Program-made: the position numbers and the translations under genes | Shown: one piece after another, positions 34,111 through 41,433 of the stretch | Layout of the letters: each line of letters starts with the position of its first letter | How positions within the stretch are numbered: position 1 is the stretch's first letter | Assembly (NCBI GenBank): GCA_938084715.1 | Contig: CALKES010000017.1 | Span: forward strand, 1-62,720 | Length of the DNA stretch: 62,720 bases | Reading direction: 5' to 3' | Source: Candidatus Bipolaricaulota bacterium | GTDB lineage: Bacteria > Bipolaricaulota > Bipolaricaulia > Bipolaricaulales > Bipolaricaulaceae | Notes under the pieces: generated by a model | The model's input: only the letters and a program-made list of their open reading frames with translations | What the model was told of the DNA's origin: nothing | Database searches by the model: none

Positions 34111-36501
34111 ATGCGAGCGCGTAGAGCAGTGGTGGCTTTTTGTCTTGTGGGGATCGGGGTTCTTCTCGCTGGGTGCCGGGGGACCCCGCCCACCCTCTCG
34201 GTTCAGCCCACGTCCCAAACGGTGTGCGCAGGGGGGTCCGTCACCTTCTCCGTGAAGGCCGCGGGGACCGCCCCGCTAAGCTACCAGTGGCAGAAGGACG
34301 GGGCGGCGATCTCCGGGGCCACCGGCGCCAGCTACACGATCCCGGCCGTGGCCGCGGCCCACGCCGGGAGCTACAGGGTCGTGGTGTCCAACAAGGCGGG
34401 AAGCGTGACCTCGACCCCGGTGACCCTCACCGTGAACGCCCCCCCGACGATCACCGCCCAGCCTGAGTCCCAGTCCGCCTGCGCCGGGACCTCGGTCTTG
34501 TTCACCGTTTCCGCGACCGGGACCACTCCCCTCTCCTACCAGTGGAAGAGAAACGGGACCGATATCCCCGGGGCCACCACGGCGGTCCTCACCCTGTCCC
34601 CGGTCGCCGAAGCCCACGTCGGGACCTACACCGTGGTGGTTACGAACGCCTGCGGGAGCGCCACCTCGACCCCGGCGACCTTGTCCCTTCAGGCACCGCC
34701 GGCCCTCGCCCTTCAGCCGCGCTCCCAGACGGCCTGCGCAGGACAACCGGTGACCTTCGAGGCCACGGCCGCGGGGTCCGCGCCCCTCTCCTACCAGTGG
34801 AGGAAGGACGGGGCGGCGATCCCCGGCGCCACCGGACCGAGCTACACGATCCCCGCGGTCGTTCCCGGCGACGCCGGGACGTACACCGTAACGGTGACCA
34901 ACCCCTGCGGGTCCGTCACCTCCCCGGAAGTCGCGCTGACCGTGAACGTCCCCCCCGCCATCACCCTCCACCCCATCTCCCAAACCGCCGAGGCCGGGAC
35001 CGCGGTCACCTTGAGCGTGATCGCCACCGGAACGTCGCCGTTCTCCTACCAGTGGAAGAAGGACGGGCAGGACATCCCTGGGGCCACCGCTGAGCTCTAC
35101 ACGATCTCCTCCGTCGCCTCCGCCGACGCGGGAACCTACACCGTGGCCGTGACGAACCCCTGCGGAAGTGTCACCTCCAACCTCGCGACCCTCACCGTCA
35201 CCCCCCCCGCCACGGCCCCCCTCGCACCGCCTCCACCCCCAGAAGGGGCGTTGGCGACCGTGAACGGCCGTCCGATCACCCGAGAGGCGTTTGAGTCGAT
35301 GCGGGCGGAGATCCTCGGCTACTACGCCCGGCTCTACGCCCAGTTCGGGATCGACATCCGGGTGTTCCTCGTCGGCGCCCGGGGCCGGATGTTCGAGCTC
35401 GACATTGCGGCCACGGCCCTGAGCACCCTCATCACCCGCACCCTCGTCGAGGCCGAGGCCGAGCGGCGGGGGGTCCGCGTCTCCCCGGAGGAGATCGAGG
35501 CGGAGTTCGAGCGCCAGTACCAGGCGATGCTCGAGGCCTACGGGATCACCGAGGAGTTCCTCATCGGGTACTTCGCGGCTCAAGGGGGGTCCCTGGAGGA
35601 GTTCAAGGCCGAGGGCCGGGCGAGCGTGGCCGAGCAGCTCCTCTACGAGGCCGTTCAGCGGGCGGTCGCCGGGCCGATCGAGCTCGGGCAGGCCGAGCTC
35701 GAGGCCTACTTCGCCGACCACAAGGCGGACTACAGCGTGGAGGAGCAGGTGAAGGCGTCCCACATCCTCGTCGCCACCCGGGAGGAGGCCCAGGAGATCC
35801 AGGACCGGCTCGCCGCCGGCGAGGACTTCGCGGAACTGGCCAGGGCCCGCTCCAAGGACACCGGCAGCGCCGCCCGGGGCGGGGACCTCGGTTGGTTCGG
35901 CCGGGGGGACATGGTCCCCGCGTTCGAGGAGGCGGCGTTCGCCCTCCAGGTTGGGGAAACGAGCGGAATCGTGGAGACCCAGTTCGGATTCCACATCATC
36001 CGGGTCACGGACCGCCGGGAGCCCCGGGAGCCCCCGTTCGAGGAGGTGGCCGAGCGCGTCCGGGCCGACGCGGAGAAGGACATCGCCAGCCAGCGGTTCG
36101 AGGCGTGGCTCAAGGCCGCCCGGGAGGGGGCCGAGCTCACCGTCTCCGACCCGGTGCTCTACGCGTTCTACCTCAAGGACCGCGACCTCGACGGGGCGAT
36201 CGGCGTCTTGGAGCGCCTCCTGGCGGGGGGAACGAGCGAGGAGAAGTACCTCGCCTTCATCCTCGGGCAGCTCTACGAGGAGAAGATGGCCGCCCTGGAG
36301 TCGGACAAGGAGGCCATCGAGATGGGGCTCCCCGAGGGGCCGGAGCGGGAGGCGAGGCTCGCCGCGCTGGACAAGGCCATCGCCGCGGCCCGGGACTCCG
36401 CCCTCGCCGCCTACAGGAAGGCCCTTGAGGCCATCCCGGGCGACGAAGACGTCAAGGAGCGGATCGCGGCCCTGGAGGGGCAGGGGGCAACCCCGCGCTA
36501 G
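34111..36501 (+). CDS. Lipoprotein with four Ig-like domains and a SurA/PpiC parvulin chaperone
   Basis: This 796-residue protein is exported as a lipoprotein (lipobox LLAGC, C22). Four tandem Ig-like domains of about 85 residues follow (about 27-370), each with the AGxxVTF start, a SYQWxKDG core and a DAGTYTVxVTN signature. A Pro-rich linker leads to a SurA-like N domain (about 384-545, NGRPITREAFESMRAEI) and a parvulin prolyl isomerase domain (about 555-645, VKASHILVATREEA, GGDLGWFGRGDMVPAFEEAAF, TQFGFHIIRV). A helical TPR-like tail ends the protein. The chaperone half should assist folding of exported proteins. Ig modules may bind surface glycans or proteins. GAGGAGG precedes the ATG. Confidence 0.9.
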   Translation: MRARRAVVAFCLVGIGVLLAGCRGTPPTLSVQPTSQTVCAGGSVTFSVKAAGTAPLSYQWQKDGAAISGATGASYTIPAVAAAHAGSYRVVVSNKAGSVTSTPVTLTVNAPPTITAQPESQSACAGTSVLFTVSATGTTPLSYQWKRNGTDIPGATTAVLTLSPVAEAHVGTYTVVVTNACGSATSTPATLSLQAPPALALQPRSQTACAGQPVTFEATAAGSAPLSYQWRKDGAAIPGATGPSYTIPAVVPGDAGTYTVTVTNPCGSVTSPEVALTVNVPPAITLHPISQTAEAGTAVTLSVIATGTSPFSYQWKKDGQDIPGATAELYTISSVASADAGTYTVAVTNPCGSVTSNLATLTVTPPATAPLAPPPPPEGALATVNGRPITREAFESMRAEILGYYARLYAQFGIDIRVFLVGARGRMFELDIAATALSTLITRTLVEAEAERRGVRVSPEEIEAEFERQYQAMLEAYGITEEFLIGYFAAQGGSLEEFKAEGRASVAEQLLYEAVQRAVAGPIELGQAELEAYFADHKADYSVEEQVKASHILVATREEAQEIQDRLAAGEDFAELARARSKDTGSAARGGDLGWFGRGDMVPAFEEAAFALQVGETSGIVETQFGFHIIRVTDRREPREPPFEEVAERVRADAEKDIASQRFEAWLKAAREGAELTVSDPVLYAFYLKDRDLDGAIGVLERLLAGGTSEEKYLAFILGQLYEEKMAALESDKEAIEMGLPEGPEREARLAALDKAIAAARDSALAAYRKALEAIPGDEDVKERIAALEGQGATPR

Positions 36502-36540
36502 AACCGGGTCAGCTGTCCTTGCCCTCGCCGCCCGAGGGGC

Positions 36541-36634
36541 TAGGATTAGGATGCCTAGGCACCCATCCTCCCGGCCCCGTGCTGGGATCACAAGGAGGTG
36601 GGAAGTTGGCCACAGCGAGGTGGAACAGATAGAC
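36541..36634 (+). ncRNA. Candidate small transcription unit without a proper gene
   Basis: The gap between convergent genes holds a -10-like TAGGAT (36541-36546) and an inverted repeat AGGATG (36548-36553)/CATCCT (36564-36569) enclosing the palindrome TGCCTAGGCA. An excellent ribosome binding site AAGGAGGTG (36592-36600) follows. Five bases later a TTG opens only eight codons (36606-36632). The terminator hairpin at 36635 follows at once. This could be a small RNA, a leader peptide or the remnant of a lost gene. Confidence 0.25.
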
Positions 36635-36664
36635 GGACCGGCCCGCGCCCTGCGCGGGCCGTCC
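36635..36664. terminator. Strong hairpin between convergent genes
   Basis: GGCCCGCGC (36640-36648) pairs with GCGCGGGCC (36652-36660) around CCT. GGAC/GTCC extends the stem past one bulged C. On the plus strand it is followed by TTCATTT. On the minus strand it comes five bases after the stop of the DUF47 gene. Confidence 0.7.
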
Positions 36665-36669
36665 TTCAT

Positions 36670-37332
36670 TTACGCTCCCGAGACGAGAGCCCGCAGGTCC
36701 CCGGCGGCGTTCTCCACCTGGTCGGCCACCCCCCCGAGCATGAGCACAAGCTGGATCAGGTGGTAGCGGTCAAACGGGGGGAGGTCCTCGGTTTGGTAGA
36801 TTGTGGCCACGATCTCCCGCTCCACGAGGTCGCTTTCGTGCTCGAGCTGGTTGATCCGGTCGACCCCCTCGGCGATCTTCTCCGCCGCTCGTCGGAGGTC
36901 CCGGCTGGCGATCGCCCCGTCGAAGTCCTCGATCGCCACCCCATAGGCGTGGACGATCCGGCTCACCGCCTCGGCCAAGGCCCGGTATGCGTCCTCCAGG
37001 GCAATCCCTAGCTCCGGTCGCCGAAGGGCCATGAGGAGGGCCGCGTCCTGGCACAGGTCCGCGATCTGGTCCTGGTGCCAAAGGAGCTCGTACAGGGCCG
37101 ACCGGGGAAACGGGAGCCGCCGGGACCGGGTAAGCTGGTTTCGGATCTCCCGCTTCAGGAGGTCCGCCTCGTGCTCCTTCTGGCTCACGAGGTCGGCGTT
37201 CACCGGTTCCCCCCGGAGCCAGGCCCGGATCTGTCGGCCTAGCTCCTCCGCTGCGTCCTCCACCGCCCGGGCGTGGGCCCCAAACGAGATGACGGGCCGC
37301 CGGACCCCAAGGTAATCTGCCACTCGCACCAT
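36670..37332 (-). CDS. DUF47/PhoU-like protein
   Basis: This 220-residue all-helical protein is of the DUF47 (TIGR00153-like) family. It has E/D-rich metal-binding segments (VSQKEHEADLLKREIRNQL and NQLEHESDLVEREIVATIY) with the paired E-H-E-x-D motifs typical of PhoU-like folds. Such proteins usually accompany PiT phosphate transporters and regulate or gate them. No pit gene is present here. GGAGGTGGG precedes the ATG. It follows a paralogous gene by 20 bases on the same strand. Confidence 0.88.
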   Translation of the reverse strand: MVRVADYLGVRRPVISFGAHARAVEDAAEELGRQIRAWLRGEPVNADLVSQKEHEADLLKREIRNQLTRSRRLPFPRSALYELLWHQDQIADLCQDAALLMALRRPELGIALEDAYRALAEAVSRIVHAYGVAIEDFDGAIASRDLRRAAEKIAEGVDRINQLEHESDLVEREIVATIYQTEDLPPFDRYHLIQLVLMLGGVADQVENAAGDLRALVSGA

Positions 37333-37352
37333 CCCACCTCCTCGCTCCGCCC

Positions 37353-38000
37353 CTAGGGGCGCCGCACCGCCACCGCGAGAACCACGAGGTCCCCCACGTC
37401 CTCGGCCCGATCGGAGATCACCGCAACCCTGTCCAGGAACTCCCGGGCAAGGATCTTCTCGGCGAGGGGGAGGTCGGAGGCAAACAGCCGCGACACCGCG
37501 CGGCGGTAGAGGTCGTCCACCCGGCTCTCCTTCCGGTCGACCTCCTCGGCCCGGGCCACCGTCCCCGGGTCGCCCCGGAGGAGGCCCTCCACCGCCTCCC
37601 GGACGTCCTTCACCTGGCTCCGCACCGTGTCCAGGGCGTCCCGGACCAGGGGGTGGAGGAGCTCGGGGAGGGAGACCCGCTGGAGGGAGAGGAAATCCAG
37701 AGCCGCCTCGGCGGCGTTGGCCACCCCATCCGCCCCCTCGACGATGTCGAGGAGGGTCCGCCGCGTTCCGGCGAGGTACGCCCCGCGGACGAGCTCCCGT
37801 TCGATCTCCCGCCGGACGTCGTCGGCCCGGGATTCCGCGCGGTGGGTGAGAACAGCGAGCTCCTCGACGGCATCCCACGCCCCCCCTGTCAGGGCGGTCT
37901 CGACCCCCCGGGCCATCGTGACCACGGCCTCCTCGACCTGGGCCAGATGCTGGCCCACGAGCTGGGCAATCTCCTTGCCGCGGCTCCGTCGGAACCTCAT
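37353..38000 (-). CDS. DUF47/PhoU-like protein (second copy)
   Basis: This 215-residue helical protein is paralogous in layout to the downstream gene. It has LTHRAESRADDVRREIERELVRGAYL and RAEEVDRKESRVDDLYRRAVSRLF as the two metal-binding helix pairs, and GTRRTLLDIVEGADGVANAAE as the conserved central segment. Both copies are probably co-transcribed and may form a heteromeric PhoU-like complex. AAAGGA lies seven bases before the ATG. Its 5' region is divergent from the EF-G-like gene. Confidence 0.88.
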   Translation of the reverse strand: MRFRRSRGKEIAQLVGQHLAQVEEAVVTMARGVETALTGGAWDAVEELAVLTHRAESRADDVRREIERELVRGAYLAGTRRTLLDIVEGADGVANAAEAALDFLSLQRVSLPELLHPLVRDALDTVRSQVKDVREAVEGLLRGDPGTVARAEEVDRKESRVDDLYRRAVSRLFASDLPLAEKILAREFLDRVAVISDRAEDVGDLVVLAVAVRRP

Positions 38001-38031
38001 GGCCGTCCTTTGGGGGACATCTCTGGGGTAG

Positions 38032-38037
38032 GATATA
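38032..38037 (+). promoter_or_regulatory. Possible -10 box for the EF-G-like operon
   Basis: The hexamer ATATAC/TATACT in GGATATACTGCC lies about 40 bases before the ATG. A ribosome binding site (GAGGTGATC) follows. The -35 is unclear. Confidence 0.35.
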
Positions 38038-38078
38038 CTGCCGCCGCGTCGCCGAGCAACTTCCTGAGGTGATCGGGG

Positions 38079-40031
38079 ATGAGACAAGCCCACAGCGTGT
38101 GTTTCGTTGGCCACTCCGGCTCGGGCAAGACCGCGCTCGCGGAGGCGATCCTCCGCGCCGCCGGCGTGTCCGGGGAGCTGTCCCTGGATCGAACCCCGGA
38201 GGAGAAGAGCCGCCGGCAGTCCCTGGACCTGTCCGCTGCCTCCTGCACCTGGGGGGGCAAGCGGGTGGAGCTCCTCGTGACCCCGGGGCTTGGGGAGTTC
38301 GTCGAGGAGATCCACAAGGGGGTGGACGCCGCGGACCTCGTGGTGCTCGTCGTGAACGCCGAGAAGCCAGTGGAGGTGGTCACGGAGCAGGCGTGGGAGA
38401 TCCGGCGGGCGCGGGGCCGGCCGGCCCTCGTGTTCGTGAACATGCTCGATAAGCCCCTGGCCGACCCCGACGCCGCCCTGGAGGCGATCCGGGGGGCCCT
38501 CGACGGGAGGTTCCTCCCCCTCCAGGTCCCCGTGCGGGAAGAGCAGAGCCTCCTTGGGCTCGTGGACGTCCTCACCGGGAACCCCACCGCGGGGAAGGCT
38601 GCCCCGGACGAGGCGAAGGCCCGCGCCGAGGAGCTCCGGGCCGAGCTCCTCGAGGAGGCGGCCACGTTCAACGACGCCCTCCTGGAGAAGGTCCTCGCCG
38701 ACGAGAAGCCCTCCCGGGAGGAGATCCTCGCGGCCCTCCGCGCCGGGATGGCCGCGGGCTCCCTCGTCCCCGTCCTGTGGGGATCGGCAACCCAAGGGAT
38801 TGGGGTTCGGGAACTCCTCGACACCGCCCTCCTCCTCGCCCCCGAGGGGGACGGGGGGGCGGGCACCCTCCTCCGGGTCTTCTCCCTCGCCCTCGACCCC
38901 TACCTCGGGAAGCTCGCCTACGTGAAGGTCCTCTCGGGCGAGGTGGCGGAGGGGATGGCCCTGGTGAACCTCGAGACGAAGGACAAGGTCCAGGTCCGGG
39001 ACGTGTACACGTTCGCAGGGGCCAAGCTTGAAAAGACCGGCCGGGCCGGGACCGGCGCGATCGCCGCGCTGGGGAAGCTCGACGGCCTCTCCCTGGGGGC
39101 GACCCTCGCCTCGGACGGGACCGCGACCCCTCTTCCCCCGATCCCGTTCCCAAAACCGGTGTTCATCCGGGCCATCGCCGCCAAATCCCAGGCCGAGGAG
39201 GAGAAGGTGAGCTCGGCCCTCCGGGACATCGTGGCCACCAAGGCCACCCTCGCCTTCCACCGCGACCCGGTGACGAAGGAGGGGCTCCTCTCCGGAATGG
39301 GGGACGTCCAGCTCGACGTCCTGGCCGAGCGGCTGCGGAACAAGTACGGGGTGGAGGTCCAGTACCGGGTGCCCAAGGTCCCGTACCGGGAGACGATCCG
39401 CAAGACGGCGACGGCGATGTACCGCCACAAGAAGCAGACCGGGGGCCACGGCCAGTTCGGGGAGGTCCACCTCCGGATCGAGCCCCTTCCCCGCGGGGCG
39501 GGGTTCGAGTTCGTGGACGAGATCAAGGGCGGCGTGATCCCCCAGCAGTTCATCCCCGGGGTGGAGAAGGGGGTACGGGAGGCCATGGAGGAGGGAGTCC
39601 TCGCCGGGTTCCCGGTCGTGGACGTCCGGGCCGCGGTGTACTATGGGACGTACCACGAGGTGGACTCCTCGGAGCTCTCGTTCAAGATCGCCGCCCGGAC
39701 CGCGTTCAAGCTCGCCGCCGAGCAGGCCGAGCCCACGCTCTTGGAGCCGATCATGTCCCTCGAGGTCACGACCCCCGACGCCTTCACCGGGGACATCATC
39801 TCCGACATCACCTCCCGCCGGGGGCGGATCCTCGGGATGGAGGCCCAGGGCGGGCGGACCACGATCCGGATCGAGGTCCCGATGGCGGAGACTCTTTCTT
39901 ACGCTCTCGACCTCAAGGCCCTCACCCAGGGCCGGGCCACGTTTCAGATGACCTTCGCCCGGTACGACTACGTCCCGGCCCAGCTCCAGGAGCGGCTCCT
40001 CCCCCAGCTGCGGGCGGCCCATGCGGGTTAG
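38079..40031 (+). CDS. EF-G-like translation factor paralogue with degenerate GTPase motifs
   Basis: This 650-residue protein has the full EF-G domain order (G domain, domain II, III, IV with KQTGGHGQFGEVHL, and V with GDIISDITSRRGRILGMEAQGG). The P-loop is intact (G11-HSGSGK-T18), but the other GTPase motifs are not. The switch I RGITI region is replaced by RQSLDLSAA without the catalytic Thr, DTPG is VTPG (67-70), and NKxD is NMLD (121-124). It belongs to the EF-G-like family distinct from the canonical elongation factor. Loss of G2, G3 and G4 residues suggests weak or no GTP hydrolysis. Its role is unknown. It overlaps the CBS gene by 11 bases. Confidence 0.9.
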   Translation: MRQAHSVCFVGHSGSGKTALAEAILRAAGVSGELSLDRTPEEKSRRQSLDLSAASCTWGGKRVELLVTPGLGEFVEEIHKGVDAADLVVLVVNAEKPVEVVTEQAWEIRRARGRPALVFVNMLDKPLADPDAALEAIRGALDGRFLPLQVPVREEQSLLGLVDVLTGNPTAGKAAPDEAKARAEELRAELLEEAATFNDALLEKVLADEKPSREEILAALRAGMAAGSLVPVLWGSATQGIGVRELLDTALLLAPEGDGGAGTLLRVFSLALDPYLGKLAYVKVLSGEVAEGMALVNLETKDKVQVRDVYTFAGAKLEKTGRAGTGAIAALGKLDGLSLGATLASDGTATPLPPIPFPKPVFIRAIAAKSQAEEEKVSSALRDIVATKATLAFHRDPVTKEGLLSGMGDVQLDVLAERLRNKYGVEVQYRVPKVPYRETIRKTATAMYRHKKQTGGHGQFGEVHLRIEPLPRGAGFEFVDEIKGGVIPQQFIPGVEKGVREAMEEGVLAGFPVVDVRAAVYYGTYHEVDSSELSFKIAARTAFKLAAEQAEPTLLEPIMSLEVTTPDAFTGDIISDITSRRGRILGMEAQGGRTTIRIEVPMAETLSYALDLKALTQGRATFQMTFARYDYVPAQLQERLLPQLRAAHAG

Positions 40032-40581
40032 GGACTTCATGACCCCGAATCCGCCCGTTGCCCGGGCCGAGGCCCCGGTGGCCGAGGCGGGCCGGATCGC
40101 CGCCGAAGCCGGGGTCGCGGTTCTGTTCGTCGTTGATGGGGAGGGGCGCCTCGTGGGGTTCCTCACCCGCAAGGCCCTCGCCGCCGCCCCGGACGGCTCC
40201 CTCCCCGCGGGAAAGCTCGCCTCTCCCCCCGCAGTCACGATGCAGCCCGACGACCCCCTGGAGCGGGCGGTGGTCCTCCTCTCGGAGCGGTACCTCCTCC
40301 TCCCGGTGGTCGACGAGGGGGGAAGGCTCGTGGGGGTCCTCACCGGGGTCGGGCTCCTCCGCGGGATCGCCCACATGGCCGGCCTGGGGGAAGATGGGAT
40401 CCGGATCCGGATCCTCCCCTCCTCCCCCGAGGAGGCGTACCGGGCCCTGGCCGTCCTCGGGGCGCGCGGGCTCCCCCTCGTCGCCGTCCTCCGAGGGAAG
40501 GAGGGGGAGCTCATCATCCACGTCCAAGGGGTGACGGATCCCCAGGGGCTCCTCGCCGACCTCCAGGGGACGCTGCGGTGA
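40021..40581 (+). CDS. Two-CBS-domain protein
   Basis: This 186-residue protein starts with MRVRDFMTPNPPVARAEAPV, a typical CBS opening. The second CBS motif is in LLSERYLLLPVVDEGGRLVGVLTG, and a beta-alpha C-terminal part of about 55 residues with ACT-like features completes it. CBS pairs usually bind adenine nucleotides and act as energy sensors. It is embedded between the EF-G-like gene (11-base overlap) and yjbQ (GTGA overlap), so a common function for the three is possible. Confidence 0.87.
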   Translation: MRVRDFMTPNPPVARAEAPVAEAGRIAAEAGVAVLFVVDGEGRLVGFLTRKALAAAPDGSLPAGKLASPPAVTMQPDDPLERAVVLLSERYLLLPVVDEGGRLVGVLTGVGLLRGIAHMAGLGEDGIRIRILPSSPEEAYRALAVLGARGLPLVAVLRGKEGELIIHVQGVTDPQGLLADLQGTLR

Positions 40582-40976
40582 GCCGCCGCGGGGAGATCGT
40601 CCTCCACACGGAAGCCCGGGAGGCGGTCCTGGATATCACGGCCCAGGTCGAGGAGGCGCTGGGGGCCCTGGGGATCGAGAACGGAGCGGTCCTCCTCTTT
40701 TGTCCCCACACCACCGCCGCCCTGACCGCGAACGAGGTCGACGACCCCGACGTCCGGACCGACGTGGGGAGGGCCCTGGCGGCCATGGTTCCCGGGGTCC
40801 CCTTCGGCCACAGGGAGGGGAACTCCTCCGCCCACGTCCGGGCCGCGCTCCTCGGGCCGTCCCTCCTCCTCCCGGTGGCCGGAGGGAGGCTCGTCCTCGG
40901 GACGTGGCAGGGCGTGTACTTCCTGGAGTTCGACGGCCCGCGGGAGCGGCGGGTGTGGCTGTTCCCCGTGGGCTAG
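40578..40976 (+). CDS. YjbQ/UPF0047 family protein
   Basis: This 132-residue protein has the family hallmarks: GAVLLFCPHTTAALTANE, the acidic DDPDVRTDVGRALAAMVP, HREGNSSAHVRAALLGPS and GTWQGVYFLEFDGPRERRVWL. The His and Asp/Glu residues form the shared active-site pocket. Members have been linked to a secondary thiamine-phosphate synthase activity and to resistance to a metabolite analogue; the physiological role is unsettled. It starts at a GTG overlapping the CBS gene stop. Confidence 0.93.
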   Translation: MSRRGEIVLHTEAREAVLDITAQVEEALGALGIENGAVLLFCPHTTAALTANEVDDPDVRTDVGRALAAMVPGVPFGHREGNSSAHVRAALLGPSLLLPVAGGRLVLGTWQGVYFLEFDGPRERRVWLFPVG

Positions 40977-40982
40977 CCTGGC

Positions 40983-41011
40983 TTGCCCGTCCTGTTCCCC
41001 TCCAGTATAGT
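40983..41011 (+). promoter_or_regulatory. Promoter of the tRNA-tuf cluster
   Basis: TTGCCC (40983-40988), a 17-base spacer and TATAGT (41006-41011) form a well-spaced promoter 26 bases before the first tRNA. Confidence 0.55.
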
Positions 41012-41037
41012 CGGCCCGCGCCCCCGGGGACTCGGCG

Positions 41038-41113
41038 GCCAGTGTAGCTCAATTGGCAGAGCATCCGCCTTGTAAGCGGAAGGTTGCCCGTTCGATTCGG
41101 GCCACTGGCTCCA
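41038..41113 (+). tRNA. tRNA-Thr (anticodon TGT)
   Basis: Acceptor GCCAGTG/CACTGGC. Anticodon stem CCGCC.../...GGCGG-like arms around loop CTTGTAA give anticodon TGT. T-loop TTCGATT, and CCA is encoded at 41111-41113. Confidence 0.95.
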
Positions 41114-41169
41114 CGCGCCCCGAGGTCGGGCCGGGCTCCTCGGCCGGGAGGGCCAACCGGGGGTTTCGC

Positions 41170-41256
41170 GGAGGGGTAGCGAAGCGGCCAAACGCACCGG
41201 GCTGTAAACCCGGCGGCCTGAGGCCTTCGGGGGTTCGAATCCCTCCCCCTCCACCA
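41170..41256 (+). tRNA. tRNA-Tyr (anticodon GTA)
   Basis: Acceptor GGAGGGG/CCCCTCC. Anticodon arm CGGG-CTGTAAA-CCCG gives GTA. A long variable arm (class II) and T-loop TTCGAAT are present. CCA is encoded at 41254-41256. Confidence 0.95.
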
Positions 41257-41260
41257 GGGC

Positions 41261-41290
41261 TTGCGCGCCACGGGCGCGATAGGGTAGACT
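41261..41290 (+). promoter_or_regulatory. Promoter before the second tRNA-Thr
   Basis: TTGCGC (41261-41266), an 18-base spacer and TAGACT (41285-41290) lie just before the tRNA at 41301. This gives the tRNA-Thr/tuf part an extra promoter. Confidence 0.45.
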
Positions 41291-41300
41291 GTGCGTCCTC

Positions 41301-41373
41301 GCCCGTGTAGCTCAGTCGGCAGAGCACTTCCTTGGTAAGGAAGAGGCCGTCGGTTCGATTCCGACCGCGGGCT
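41301..41373 (+). tRNA. tRNA-Thr (anticodon GGT)
   Basis: Acceptor GCCCGTG/CGCGGGC with one G-T pair. Anticodon arm CTTCC-TTGGTAA-GGAAG gives GGT. T-loop TTCGATT. CCA is not encoded (CCC follows). Confidence 0.95.
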
Positions 41374-41433
41374 CCCGACCGGGAGCGGGCGACGGGACTT
41401 CCCCCCACCCGGGGAGCACAAGGAGGATGGAGG

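Noticed and set aside
34276-36669. About 800-codon open frame opposite the Ig-parvulin gene
   Set aside because: It is an antisense shadow. Its repetitive Gly/Asp product mirrors the Ig repeats on the other strand.
37353-40835. Very long open frame on the minus strand opposite the EF-G-like and CBS genes
   Set aside because: High GC removes stop codons from antisense frames. The translated product is low-complexity in Arg, Gly and Pro, and the plus-strand genes have clear domains. Only its last part (37353-38000) is a real gene.
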